A stretch of 64,000 nt of DNA from Amycolatopsis sp. WAC 01376 (GCF_003947415.1 NZ_QHKL01000002.1:186001-250000); one strand, 5' to 3'. Positions 27,079 to 36,577 are shown, counted from the stretch's first letter. Notes: generated by a model not told the origin, from the letters alone. Numbers and translations: made by a program.

Positions 27079-27890
27079 ACAAGGAACACGTGTCCGGACA
27101 GCTCCTCGCCGGTTACGTCCGCGGGGACGACGGCTTGGCCGGTGACGAGGTCTGGGCGGTCGAAGCCCATCTCGAATCCTGTGCGGAATGCCGGGGAAGG
27201 CTGTCCGCGGTCAGCATGCCGGCGGTGTCGGCGCTGGTGGACGACGTCTGGGCCGGTTTGGATTCGAAACTCGCCGAAGCGGGGCCCGGGCCCATGCGAA
27301 ATCGGTGGGCCGGACGGCTGCACACCTGGGTGACGCCGGTGATGCTGCCGTGGCTGGTGATGATCGTCCTGATCCCGGCATTGGGCTTCCTGCTGGACTG
27401 GGTCGGATTCACCGGGACCGAGGGGTATTCGTTCGTCCAGCTCTTCTCGCCGCTGCTGCCGGTGCTCGGGGTCGCGGTGTCGTGGTCCAGGGGGCTCGAC
27501 CCCGCCTACGAACTCGTCACCTCCACGCCGCGGGCCGGGCTGTACCTGCTGCTGCGCCGGACGACGGCGGTCCTTGCCGTCGTTTTGCCGATACAGGCCC
27601 TCTCGGGCTGGCTCGGCGGCGACGGATTCGGGCTCGGTCTCCTGCCGAGCCTGGCCTTCACCACCGGGACGCTCGCGCTCGGCGGAGTGATCGGGGTGGT
27701 GCGGGCGGCTTACGTCCTGGCCGGGATCTGGGCGGCGGTGATCTTGGCACCCGCGGTGGCTTCACAGGGGCGTGCCACCGCGCTCGAACCCCGGCTGCTC
27801 CCGGTGTGGGGCGCGATCTTCGCGCTGACCGCGGTCGTGGTGGTGCTCCGGCGGAGCGTCTTCGGCCTGCTCACCGGATCCGAACGATGA
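27075..27890 (+). CDS. Zinc-binding anti-sigma factor fused to a polytopic membrane domain
   Basis: A 271-residue protein. The N-terminal zf-HC2 anti-sigma domain has HLESCAECRGRL, the HxxxCxxC zinc motif (ZAS). About 75 residues on, six hydrophobic stretches follow (TPVMLPWLVMIVLIPALGFL, FVQLFSPLLPVLGVAV, TTAVLAVVLPIQALSGWL, LAFTTGTLALGGVIGVVRA, AGIWAAVILAPAV, AIFALTAVVVVL). Typical ZAS proteins have one membrane helix, so a six-helix anchor is unusual and may be the sensor. The GTG start overlaps the sigma stop; its own stop overlaps the next reading frame (ATGA). Confidence 0.85.
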   Translation: MNKEHVSGQLLAGYVRGDDGLAGDEVWAVEAHLESCAECRGRLSAVSMPAVSALVDDVWAGLDSKLAEAGPGPMRNRWAGRLHTWVTPVMLPWLVMIVLIPALGFLLDWVGFTGTEGYSFVQLFSPLLPVLGVAVSWSRGLDPAYELVTSTPRAGLYLLLRRTTAVLAVVLPIQALSGWLGGDGFGLGLLPSLAFTTGTLALGGVIGVVRAAYVLAGIWAAVILAPAVASQGRATALEPRLLPVWGAIFALTAVVVVLRRSVFGLLTGSER

Positions 27891-27907
27891 ACGAAGGGGA
27901 GGACATG

Positions 27908-28711
27908 ATGCGTGCTGTCGGGGCCGCGGAGGTCGCACCGACGACCTACGCGTGGCAGATCAAGGCGGAAGGACTGAAGGTCCGGGTCGGCAAACGCAAG
28001 TTCGCCGTGGACGGGCTCGACCTGGAACTCGGCACGGGGGTGCACGGTCTGCTCGGCCCGAACGGGGCGGGGAAGACCACGCTGATCCGGGCACTGGCGA
28101 CGGTGCTCCGGCCGGCGGAGGGAGGGCTGGCGCTGCTCGGTGAATCCGTCGGGGGACTCACCGATCAGCGCCGCCTACGCCGCCGTATCGGCTATCTGCC
28201 GCAGAATTTCGGGTTCTACAAACGCTTCACCGTCCGCGAATTCGTCGAGTACATCGCGTGGCTGAAGGAAATGGCGAAGGAAGACATCCCGGGAGCGGTG
28301 CAGCGGTCGATCGAACGGGTCGGTCTCGCCGATCGCGCAGACGACCGGATGAAGACGCTGTCCGGCGGCATGGTGCGGCGGGTCGGGATCGCGCAGGCGA
28401 TCGTGAACGATCCGGACCTCCTCCTGCTGGACGAGCCGACCGCCGGACTCGACCCCGCGCAGCGCGTGCGGTTCCGGGACCTCCTTCAGGAAATCGGCCG
28501 TGAGGCCTGCGTGGTGGTCTCGACGCATCTCGTCGAGGACGTCGCGACGGCCTGCACCGACGTCGTCCTGTTCGAAAACGGGAAACTCGTCTTCCAGGGG
28601 ACGCCGGACGAACTGGCCGCGGCCGGGAGCGAGGAGTACGTCGGAGACAGCCCGATCGAGCGCGGTTACTCGGCGCTGCTGGGGCACGAGCCGGGGAGGG
28701 GGAACTGGTGA
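27908..28711 (+). CDS. ABC transporter ATP-binding protein
   Basis: A 267-residue ATPase of the exporter type. Walker A is GLLGPNGAGKTTLIRA, the Q-loop YLPQNFGFY, the signature TLSGGMVRRVGIAQ, Walker B LLLLDEPTAGLD and the H-loop STHLVED. The ATG at 27908 (or 27905) is preferred because AAGGGGAGG lies just upstream; a longer start at 27887 overlaps the anti-sigma stop as ATGA and remains possible. It pairs with the permease gene that follows by a 4-bp GTGA overlap. Confidence 0.93.
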   Translation: MRAVGAAEVAPTTYAWQIKAEGLKVRVGKRKFAVDGLDLELGTGVHGLLGPNGAGKTTLIRALATVLRPAEGGLALLGESVGGLTDQRRLRRRIGYLPQNFGFYKRFTVREFVEYIAWLKEMAKEDIPGAVQRSIERVGLADRADDRMKTLSGGMVRRVGIAQAIVNDPDLLLLDEPTAGLDPAQRVRFRDLLQEIGREACVVVSTHLVEDVATACTDVVLFENGKLVFQGTPDELAAAGSEEYVGDSPIERGYSALLGHEPGRGNW

Positions 28712-30081
28712 ACACTCGTATCCTGCGGACCGAACTCCGCCGTTCCATCGCCCCGTGGGCGACGCTCGCCGTTCTCGTCGTCGCGTTCGGGTTCCTGTAT
28801 TCGTTCAGCGGTCCGTGGTCGAAGGCACCGCTCGCCTGGGACGAGAACTGGGTGCCCGCCGCGGAGTGGAGCCGGTTCCTGCTGGTCTTCCTGTGGCCGA
28901 TCGCGATCGGCGCCGGGGTCATCCAAGGTATGCGGGACAGCCGGTCCGGGATGGCCGAACTCCTCACCACGATGCCGCGACCAGGCTGGCACCGCGCCGC
29001 GAAACTCGCCGGTGCGCTGGGCGGCCTGCTGGTGCTGGGCTATCTGCTGATCTTCGCCGTCGGTGCCGTCCAAGTGATCTTCAGTGGCGCGTTCTTCACC
29101 TTCGGCTGGCTGCCGCTCGTCGTGGTCGGTGTGCTCGCGATGCTCGCTGGGGCCTGGATCGGGCTGGGGATCGGCCGGTTGCTGCCGCATCCGCTGACCG
29201 CGCCCGCGGTGGCCGTCGCCGCTCTCGTGACGGTGCTCGTGTTCCAGATCGCGGGGTCGGAGGGCAGCGTGCTCGTAGGCGCTGTTCCGGCCTGGGCCTA
29301 CTCGCTCTCTCCCGCGATGGACGTCACCAACGATCCGTTCATCACCACCGCGAGCCGGATGGATCTCGGACAGGGGGTCTGGCTCGCCGGGCTGGCCGCG
29401 ACCGGATTCCTCTTGCTGGCGGCCCGCTCCAAGCGGTCGAAGGCACTCTCCGTCGTTCCCGTGCTGGGGGCGGTCGCGATCGCGATGCCCATCCTGCCCG
29501 CGACCTACAGCGAGGCCAAGACCGTCGACCCTCGCGCGACGGTGATGGTCTGCGACGGCCCGGTCTGTGTTCCTCGCATGCTCGAACCCGACCTCGCCCG
29601 TATCGCCGGGCCTGGCAAAGAAGCGTTGCGGCTCTTGGGAACCCTGCCGGACGCGCCGGCCAGGATCACGGCCTTGAACCGGCGGGTGGCTTCCGACGAG
29701 GTGCCGCCGCGTGCCGCCGACACCGTCCTGGTCGACCTGCTGGATTGGTCCTTCCGCTCGATCAAGAATCCGGACGACATGACGCGGGCACTGGTCGCCG
29801 GGGCGGTGGCGCCGACCTGTTACACCCTCCACGGCGCCGACAGGTCCTTTGTGGACGAACTCACCGCGCGGTCGATCACGTCGAGCTGGTTCCTCGGTGA
29901 GTGGAAGATGCTCGAGGGTTCGTGGCTGAGCGAGGGGAAGAAGAACGAGGTCCTCCGGAACTGGGAGACCTTCCGTGCCCTGCCGCCCGACGTGCGGCGC
30001 ACGCGGATCATCGCGCAGCGGCAGGCGGGCCTGACCTGCCAGGGTAACCAGCTCGACATCCTCCTCGGCGGCGCCCGATGA
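28708..30081 (+). CDS. ABC transporter permease with C-terminal soluble domain
   Basis: A 457-residue protein. The first half has the usual ABC-2-like set of hydrophobic helices (WATLAVLVVAFGFLYSF, LVFLWPIAIGAGVIQGM, LLVLGYLLIFAVGAVQVIF, WLPLVVVGVLAMLAGAWIGL, APAVAVAALVTVLVF). After a last helix (VVPVLGAVAIAMPILPATY) comes a domain of about 165 residues with VCDGPVCVPRM and other Cys, presumably extracytoplasmic. I do not recognise that domain. The substrate is unknown. GTG start in a 4-bp overlap with the ATPase stop. Confidence 0.82.
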   Translation: MNTRILRTELRRSIAPWATLAVLVVAFGFLYSFSGPWSKAPLAWDENWVPAAEWSRFLLVFLWPIAIGAGVIQGMRDSRSGMAELLTTMPRPGWHRAAKLAGALGGLLVLGYLLIFAVGAVQVIFSGAFFTFGWLPLVVVGVLAMLAGAWIGLGIGRLLPHPLTAPAVAVAALVTVLVFQIAGSEGSVLVGAVPAWAYSLSPAMDVTNDPFITTASRMDLGQGVWLAGLAATGFLLLAARSKRSKALSVVPVLGAVAIAMPILPATYSEAKTVDPRATVMVCDGPVCVPRMLEPDLARIAGPGKEALRLLGTLPDAPARITALNRRVASDEVPPRAADTVLVDLLDWSFRSIKNPDDMTRALVAGAVAPTCYTLHGADRSFVDELTARSITSSWFLGEWKMLEGSWLSEGKKNEVLRNWETFRALPPDVRRTRIIAQRQAGLTCQGNQLDILLGGAR

Positions 30082-30650
30082 GGTGGGCGGTGCTGTACGC
30101 GCGCTCGCGTGCCATGCCCGCGTCGTTCGCGGCGCTGGTGGTGAGCATGGCCGTGCTGTGGTTCCTGGCTCGGGACCGCTGGTCGGAGATCCCGGTTTCC
30201 CTCGCGCTCGCGGTGGCGGTCGCGGTACTGGCCACCGGGCTGAGCGGGCAAGACGTCGATCTCGATCGGACCGCCGCGATCCGGTGGCTTCCCCGTCGCG
30301 GTCTGCATCTGCTGCTGATCGGCGGCCTCGGCGTCGGAGCCGTGCTCCTGCCGCGGCTGTGGGAGGCGGAGCGGGTGCCGATGGAGATCATCGTGCGGAA
30401 CGTGGCCGGACTGCTCGGTCTCGCCGGGCTCGCCGCGGTGCTGTTCGGCGGGGCCTTCGGGTGGACGTTGCCGCTGCTCGCGCTCGTGGTCGCCTTCGTG
30501 GTCATGATGGCGTCGTCGGGTACGGACACCGTGAACCTGGTAGCGACCTGGTTGTTCCAACCTGCCGATGTGGCGGCAGCCCTGTGGACCGCCGTGGTGT
30601 TCGCCGTCGTGGGCTTCGGTGCCTACGCGGTCTACGGCGCCCGTCGCTGA
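30078..30650 (+). CDS. Polytopic membrane protein, end of the sigma/ABC operon
   Basis: A 190-residue protein with about five to six hydrophobic helices (FAALVVSMAVLWFLA, IPVSLALAVAVAVLATGL, LHLLLIGGLGVGAVLL, VAGLLGLAGLAAVLFGGAFGW, LPLLALVVAFVVMMAS, LWTAVVFAVVGFGAYAVYG). It overlaps the permease stop by ATGA, so it is probably a third membrane component or an accessory subunit of the transporter. No family motif is recognised. A strong palindromic terminator follows 16 bp after its stop and closes the operon. Confidence 0.75.
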   Translation: MRWAVLYARSRAMPASFAALVVSMAVLWFLARDRWSEIPVSLALAVAVAVLATGLSGQDVDLDRTAAIRWLPRRGLHLLLIGGLGVGAVLLPRLWEAERVPMEIIVRNVAGLLGLAGLAAVLFGGAFGWTLPLLALVVAFVVMMASSGTDTVNLVATWLFQPADVAAALWTAVVFAVVGFGAYAVYGARR

Positions 30651-30666
30651 CTTCGCCGAAGTGTCC

Positions 30667-30711
30667 TGAAAGGGTCGTTCCTGACGAAATTCGTCAGGAA
30701 CGACCCTTTCA
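30667..30711. terminator. Perfect 22-bp-arm palindrome, bidirectional terminator
   Basis: Two perfect 22-nt arms (30667-30688 and 30690-30711) separated by a single A. The arm starts TGAAAGGGTCGTTCC. It lies between the convergent stops of the sigma/ABC operon and the PPOX-type oxidoreductase. The layout (perfect arms, one-base centre) is the same as in the palindromes at 47206 and 48289. Confidence 0.85.
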
Positions 30712-30723
30712 TGACATCCCCGG

Positions 30724-31134
30724 TCAGACGTTTCGGTTGTGCGGGACGAGATCGAGCGGGTCGTGGTCCGGGTCGTCGACGCCGAGGCTGATGATCCGCG
30801 AGGGGTGTAGCCGGATCACCGCGCCGTCGAGATGGCCGTCGGGGGTGTTGGCGCCGGTCAGCGCCTCGGCCCGGCCGCGGATCTCGAGGCAGCGGATCCT
30901 CGGCGGATCCTGCGACGGCATGTCGTCCACCACGAACGCGGCCTGCCCGTTGGCGGCCACGTTCCGGAACTTCTTGCTCTTCGCCAGTTCGTAGCCGGTG
31001 ATGTCGATCGTGCGGGTCTCGGTGTTGTAGGTGTAACCGACCGGGCTGACCTGCAGCGTGCCGTCCGGCTGCGCCGTCGCGAGCCGTCCGAGTCCCTGGG
31101 TGGCGAGGTAGTCGAGTTCCGCTTCACTGAACAT
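30724..31134 (-). CDS. PPOX-class F420-dependent oxidoreductase
   Basis: A 136-residue split-barrel flavin/deazaflavin protein. MFSEAELDYLATQGLGRLAT, PDGTLQVSPVGYTYN, ITGYELAKSKKFRNV and AAFVVDDMPSQDPPRIRCLEIRG match the TIGR04023 (MSMEG_5819-like) group, which binds F420. Substrate unknown. It is a single gene, with 150 bp of upstream space before the divergent lytic-transglycosylase-like gene. Confidence 0.88.
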   Translation of the reverse strand: MFSEAELDYLATQGLGRLATAQPDGTLQVSPVGYTYNTETRTIDITGYELAKSKKFRNVAANGQAAFVVDDMPSQDPPRIRCLEIRGRAEALTGANTPDGHLDGAVIRLHPSRIISLGVDDPDHDPLDLVPHNRNV

Positions 31135-31286
31135 GGATCCAGTCTGCGATCTCCACTTAACTTGAGGTCAAGCGTGCGGTGCCGGTAGTTTCGCGACAGC
31201 CGGAATCGCCGATCCGCTTCACCGTCAGTCGGCTTCGTAAGCCGAATGGGTCATCGCCCGGCAGTGTGGCGAAGTAACCTGACCGG

Positions 31287-31994
31287 GTGGCCGAAACCAC
31301 CCAGTCGAGCACCGACGCCCCGGAGCACCCCGCGCGCCCTCTGCCGCCGTACGTCCCCAGGCTCGCGTTCGCGGGCGGGCTCGTGCTCACGGGCGTGGTG
31401 CTGATCATGACCGTCGGCGTGAACCGGCCGGGCGGGGAGGAACCGCCCCCGCCGGCGCAGCCCCAGCCCGCGCTCGCGGTCCCCGACCAGAAACCTCAGC
31501 CGGGGGTGGCGACGCCGCGCGCCGGGCGCGCCGCGCCGCCCGACCGGCCCACCGTTTCCGACGCGGCCGAGCTTGAGACCTGGGCGAAACGGGTGGCGGC
31601 GAAGACCCGGCTGTCCGAAACCGAATTGTCCGCTTACGGCCGCGCCGAGATGTGGCTTCGGCGGCAGAAGCCGGGTTGTCACCTTTCGTGGGCGACCCTC
31701 GCGGGCATCTCCCATGTCGAGGCGGCGCAGGGCAGGCCCGGTCCGATCACGCTCCCGCCCGACGTGTGGGCCAAGCACGCCGCCCGGGCCAGGAGTGACG
31801 GCAAGCAGCCGGATCCGAAGGACCTCGACGACGCCGCCTTCGCCACCTCCCGCTATCTGTGCGCGGACGGCGACGACGTCGCCACCCCGGTCGGCTGGTG
31901 GAAGGCGATGCGGACGTTCAACCCGGCCGTGCCCTACGCCCAGGAGGTCTTCAGCGCGGCCGACGCCTACGCGGACGCCAGCGTCGCGCCCTGA
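31287..31994 (+). CDS. Membrane-anchored lytic-transglycosylase-like protein, positional match to lpqU
   Basis: A 235-residue protein with one N-terminal membrane helix (LAFAGGLVLTGVVLIMTVGV), a Pro-rich linker, and an SLT-like C-terminal domain (CHLSWATLAGISHVEAAQG, FATSRYLCADG, AMRTFNPAVPYAQEVFSAADAY). The Glu of SHVEA matches the catalytic position of the fuller paralogue at 37359 (GRIESNHA). It lies between mazG and eno as Rv1022 (lpqU) does in M. tuberculosis, but carries no lipobox. The domain is shortened, so enzyme activity is uncertain. GTG start. The last 28 bp overlap the convergent reductase gene. Confidence 0.8.
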   Translation: MAETTQSSTDAPEHPARPLPPYVPRLAFAGGLVLTGVVLIMTVGVNRPGGEEPPPPAQPQPALAVPDQKPQPGVATPRAGRAAPPDRPTVSDAAELETWAKRVAAKTRLSETELSAYGRAEMWLRRQKPGCHLSWATLAGISHVEAAQGRPGPITLPPDVWAKHAARARSDGKQPDPKDLDDAAFATSRYLCADGDDVATPVGWWKAMRTFNPAVPYAQEVFSAADAYADASVAP

Positions 31995-32875
31995 TCCTCG
32001 AGCACCAGGTCGAAGTTGAGCGCCGACGCCATCCGGTAGGCGTCGCCCGCCGCGACGACCAGCTGTGCCATCGGATCGACGACGTTCCCCGCCGCCCAGA
32101 CACCGTCCACGTTCGTGCGGCCCTGCGCGTCCACCGCGATCGAGCCGCTTTCGGTGCGCGCGCAGCCGATCTGGGCGAGAAGCCGGTCGTGCGGGACGAA
32201 CTTCGGGCCGACGAACACGACATCGCGTTCGACGAACTCGCCGTCGACGAGCCGGACCCCGGTCAGCCGGTCGTTCTCGACGGCCAGCTCGGACACCTTC
32301 CCGTCGACGATCCGGATGCCCAGCCCGGTCAGCTTCGTCCGGTCTTCGGCCGAGATCTGCTGTGTATGCGTGAAGAAGGTCAAGTCCTTGCTCCACTGCC
32401 AGACGATCAGCGCCTGGTGGACCGATTTCTCGGAGGTCGCGAGCACGCCGAAGCGCTGATCGCGCACTTCCCAGCCGTGGCAGTACGGGCAGTGCAGCAC
32501 GTCGGCGCCGAAACGCTCCGCGACGCCGGGGACATCCGGCAGTTCGTCGGCCAGCCCGGTGGTCACCACGATGCGGCGACCGCTGACGACCCGGCCGCTC
32601 GCCAGTTCCACCGCCTTGTCGTGCCGCAACCGGTGGACGACGTCCTCGACGATCTCGACGCCGTAGCCGCGGACCTCGTCACGGCCTATCTCCAGCAGTT
32701 CTTTGGGTGGAATGCCGTCCCTGGTCAGGAAGCCGTGCGCGTGCGCGGCGGGCGCGTTGCGCGGGGTGCCGCCGTCGATCACGACGACCTTGCGCCGCGC
32801 CCTGCCCAGGACCAGCGCCGCGCTGAGGCCGGCGACGCCACCACCGATGATCACCACGTCGTAGTCGTTGTTCAT
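31967..32875 (-). CDS. Thioredoxin-reductase-like FAD/NAD(P) oxidoreductase
   Basis: A 302-residue flavoprotein disulfide reductase relative. The FAD site is VVIIGGGVAGLSAALVLGR at the N-terminus, and VWAAGNVVD near the C-terminus is the second FAD contact. A CPYC motif (Cys129 and Cys132, HCPYCHGWEV) resembles the redox-active pair of thioredoxin reductases. The expected GxGxxA NADPH motif is weak. ATG at 32875 has GGGAG just upstream and removes a 12-residue leader. It is divergent from an XRE-cupin regulator with operator-like repeats between them. Confidence 0.88.
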   Translation of the reverse strand: MNNDYDVVIIGGGVAGLSAALVLGRARRKVVVIDGGTPRNAPAAHAHGFLTRDGIPPKELLEIGRDEVRGYGVEIVEDVVHRLRHDKAVELASGRVVSGRRIVVTTGLADELPDVPGVAERFGADVLHCPYCHGWEVRDQRFGVLATSEKSVHQALIVWQWSKDLTFFTHTQQISAEDRTKLTGLGIRIVDGKVSELAVENDRLTGVRLVDGEFVERDVVFVGPKFVPHDRLLAQIGCARTESGSIAVDAQGRTNVDGVWAAGNVVDPMAQLVVAAGDAYRMASALNFDLVLEDQGATLASA

Positions 32876-32904
32876 GCTCCCGAGCATCCGGATTTCTTCG
32901 AAAG

Positions 32905-32933
32905 TTGGCAAAGTTCATTGCCGATTTGGCAAA
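32905..32933. promoter_or_regulatory. Candidate operator in the reductase / XRE-cupin divergent gap
   Basis: An imperfect inverted repeat, TTGGCAA...TTGCCGA (32905-32924, 6 of 7 pairs), is followed at once by a second TTTGGCAAA (32925-32933). The cluster sits between the two divergent starts only 66 bp apart, so it overlaps both promoters. The adjacent XRE-cupin protein is the obvious binder (inference). Confidence 0.6.
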
Positions 32934-32941
32934 CTGGGGAC

Positions 32942-33511
32942 ATGGAGGACATCGAACGACGGCTCGCCGAGGTCGGCCCGAAGCTCAAGCAGCTTCGCAA
33001 GGAACGCGGCACCACCCTTTCCGCGCTTTCGGAGGCGACGGGGATCTCCGCCAGCACGCTCTCGCGGCTCGAATCGGGCAGCCGGAAGGCCACGCTGGAG
33101 CTGCTGCTCACGCTGTCGGCGGCGCATCAGGTCCCGCTCGACGAACTGGTCGGCGAACCCGAACCGGCGGATCCCCGCGTCCGGATGAAAGCGCAGAAGT
33201 TCGGCAGGTTCACCGCCTGGTCACTGCCCGCGCAGCCGGGCCAGCCGCAGGCGTTCAAACTGCTGATCCCGGTCGAGGACATCGAACCGGTGCAGCGGAC
33301 ACACGAGGGCTACGAATGGATGTACGTCCTCAGCGGACGGTTGCGGGCGGTGCTCGGCGACCGTGACTTCACGATGGGGCCCGGCGAGGCCGCGGAGTTC
33401 GACACCCGGGTGCCGCACTGGTTCGGGAGCGCGGGGCCGGGGCCGGTGGAACTGCTGGTGCTGTTCGGCAAGCAGGGCGAGCGCGCCCACCTGCGGGCCA
33501 AGTCCAAATGA
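32942..33511 (+). CDS. XRE-family regulator with C-terminal cupin
   Basis: A 189-residue regulator. The N-terminal helix-turn-helix reads LKQLRKERGTTLSALSEATG, ISASTLSRLESGSRKATLELL. The C-terminal cupin shows RTHEGYEWMYVLSGRLRAVLG and GPGEAAEFDTRVPHWFGS, with His ligands for a small molecule or metal. In this family such proteins often regulate the divergent redox or metabolic gene; here that is the thioredoxin-reductase-like flavoprotein. The tandem TTTGGCAAA repeats directly before its ATG suggest autoregulation. Confidence 0.92.
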   Translation: MEDIERRLAEVGPKLKQLRKERGTTLSALSEATGISASTLSRLESGSRKATLELLLTLSAAHQVPLDELVGEPEPADPRVRMKAQKFGRFTAWSLPAQPGQPQAFKLLIPVEDIEPVQRTHEGYEWMYVLSGRLRAVLGDRDFTMGPGEAAEFDTRVPHWFGSAGPGPVELLVLFGKQGERAHLRAKSK

Positions 33512-33530
33512 GAGCAAAGGTCCCTTGCTC
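33512..33530. repeat. AGCAAAGG-family palindrome, copy 1 of a tandem pair
   Basis: GAGCAAAGGTCCCTTGCTC is a near-perfect 19-bp palindrome that starts right after the regulator stop codon. A second identical copy follows 25 bp on. The same core flanks prs (6817) and the sugar dehydrogenase (15055). Confidence 0.75.
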
Positions 33531-33555
33531 CAGGGGTGACGGCGATCAGGATTGA

Positions 33556-33574
33556 GAGCAAAGGTCCCTTGCTC
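33556..33574. repeat. AGCAAAGG-family palindrome, copy 2 of a tandem pair
   Basis: Identical to the 19-bp palindrome at 33512-33530. Together the two copies fill the gap between the convergent XRE-cupin and TPR genes, and the pair could also fold as one longer hairpin, because each copy is nearly self-complementary. Confidence 0.75.
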
Positions 33575-33591
33575 CCGCGACGGCGAGCTGG

Positions 33592-34005
33592 TCAGTCGCG
33601 CAACGCGATCCGCGCGCTGACCTCGCTGATCGCTTCCAGGTACTCCGGGATCGGATGCATCGCCGACGCGATCCGCATCTGCGCGAGCGCCTCGGTCAAC
33701 CGGCCGAGGCGCTGGAGGGTCCGCCCGAGCACGAACCGGGCGTAATGATCGGTGGGGTCCAGTTCCAGCACCCGGGTGAAGGCGCGTTCGGCCCGGCGCA
33801 ACTGTGCGGAGTGGAAGTACGCGCGGGCTGCCAGCAACTGGACACTCGGTTTGTCGGTTTCCTCTTCGAGCAGGGGTTCGAGGGCTTTGAGGGCGTCGAG
33901 CGGCCTGCGGCTTTCGACCAGTGCCTCCGCCTGTCGGAAGGCACGGAACCGCGACTCGCCGGACGGGTCCTGACCGGGTTCTGGGGCGGGTTCGGCATCC
34001 ATCAT
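33592..34005 (-). CDS. Small TPR-repeat protein
   Basis: A protein of about 137 residues built of tetratricopeptide-like helices: FRQAEALVESRRPLDALKAL, SVQLLAARAYFHSAQLRRAE, HYARFVLGRTLQRLGRLTEA. No enzyme motif and no signal peptide. TPR proteins mediate protein contacts; the partner is unknown. The ATG at 34005 is preferred because GGAGCGG precedes it; 34017 and 34002 are alternatives. It is divergent from a VOC-family gene. Confidence 0.85.
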   Translation of the reverse strand: MMDAEPAPEPGQDPSGESRFRAFRQAEALVESRRPLDALKALEPLLEEETDKPSVQLLAARAYFHSAQLRRAERAFTRVLELDPTDHYARFVLGRTLQRLGRLTEALAQMRIASAMHPIPEYLEAISEVSARIALRD

Positions 34006-34077
34006 GGTCCGCTCCATGATACGCGGGGGCAGGGCCGTTCACGAGGCGCTGAAACGGTCATGGTGAACTGTCCTGCC

Positions 34078-34566
34078 ATGAGCAGTGCCGAAGCGGATAG
34101 GCCCGAAACCGAGCCCGGCTACCTCGGTCTCGCGCCGTACCTTTACTACGCAGACGCGACCGAGGCGGTCGCATGGCTGGTCAGAGTGTTCGGGTTCACC
34201 GAGGAAGTGCGCTTCGCCGACGCCTCCGGAGAGGTGTTCCAGGCGACGCTGTGCGCCGGTCCGGCGAAGATCCAGCTGGCCGGGGTCGGCCCCGAGTACT
34301 GGCAGGCGAAGGGTGTCGACGGCCCGGTCGGGCAGCTGAACATCGTGTACGTCCCCGACGCCGACGCGCAGTACGAGCGCGTCCGCGCCGCGCTGGGCGA
34401 CGACGCCGACATCGACGCGCCCCAGGATCAGCCCTACGGCGCCCGCGTGTTCACCGTCTCCGACATCGGGGGGAACAGCTGGACCTTCTGGCAGCAGTTC
34501 TCCGACACCGTCGAGCTTCCGTCCGGTTGGCGGGAAGTTCGCGCAGGTGAACCAACCGACTCGTAG
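34078..34566 (+). CDS. VOC-family (glyoxalase/bleomycin-resistance-like) protein
   Basis: A 162-residue vicinal oxygen chelate fold protein. APYLYYADATEAVAWLVRVFGF is the standard first beta-alpha unit, and VFTVSDIGGNSWTFWQQF is the closing strand pair of the second. Members are metal enzymes or binders of small molecules; the function here is unknown. The start is ATG at 34078, with an in-frame ATG at 34060 possible. It stands between the TPR gene and eno. Confidence 0.87.
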   Translation: MSSAEADRPETEPGYLGLAPYLYYADATEAVAWLVRVFGFTEEVRFADASGEVFQATLCAGPAKIQLAGVGPEYWQAKGVDGPVGQLNIVYVPDADAQYERVRAALGDDADIDAPQDQPYGARVFTVSDIGGNSWTFWQQFSDTVELPSGWREVRAGEPTDS

Positions 34567-34625
34567 GTCTGGTCGGGGCGCATTGTGGCGCGTGCCTCCA
34601 ACGGGTGAACGGCGCCGACGGCTAG

Positions 34626-35957
<1,332 letters not shown>

Positions 35958-36019
35958 GGCGGGAGTGTTTTTTGATCTTTTGAAGTCGCGACGAGTCGGC
36001 CAGTGAAGGCGCGATAAAG

Positions 36020-36571
36020 ATGATGGCGGACCGGGGGAGGGCGCGGACGACCCGTCGTAGCAGCGGGCGCGCGGGCGGCGGTGGCTCCAGCAGGGGCCGC
36101 CGTCCGGAGCGTGCCCGTCGCACGACGACGACGGAGGTCCGCGCCCGAACCCGGCTGCGCCGCAGCCTGGCGGCGAAACGGGCATCGGGTGCCGCGAAGG
36201 TGCTCGGCATGTCCACCACCCGCCGGGCCGCGGTGGTGGCGATCGTGGTGTGCGCGCTCGCGTTCACCATCGCCGTCCCGCTGCGCACGTACCTCAGCCA
36301 GAAGTCCGAGGTGAACGAGCAGCAGCAGTTGCAGTCCGAACTGCAGAGAAGCGTCACCCAGCTGGAAGGCCGCAAGGCCGAGCTGAGCGATCCCGCGCAG
36401 ATCGAGGCGGAGGCGCGGAAGCGGTTCGGTTTCGTGAAGCCCGGCGAGACGCCGTACATCGTGCAGCTCCCCGAGGACAAGGCGCCCGCACCGGGACAGC
36501 CGCAAGGTCAGCAGCCGGTGCCCGCGGGCTCCTGGTACGAGAAGCTGTGGGATCAGGTCGCGGGCGGCTGA
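36020..36571 (+). CDS. Septum formation initiator (FtsB/DivIC family)
   Basis: A 183-residue bitopic division protein. A basic, Arg/Gly-rich cytoplasmic leader of about 70 residues is followed by one membrane helix (AAVVAIVVCALAFTIAVPL), a short coiled coil (SEVNEQQQLQSELQRSVTQL) and the DivIC signature AELSDPAQIEAEARKRFGFVKPGETPYIV. It would join FtsL and FtsQ in the divisome. It follows eno by 62 bp as in mycobacteria (Rv1024). ATG at 36020 or 36023 are equally good. Confidence 0.93.
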   Translation: MMADRGRARTTRRSSGRAGGGGSSRGRRPERARRTTTTEVRARTRLRRSLAAKRASGAAKVLGMSTTRRAAVVAIVVCALAFTIAVPLRTYLSQKSEVNEQQQLQSELQRSVTQLEGRKAELSDPAQIEAEARKRFGFVKPGETPYIVQLPEDKAPAPGQPQGQQPVPAGSWYEKLWDQVAGG

Positions 36572-36577
36572 AGGGGA

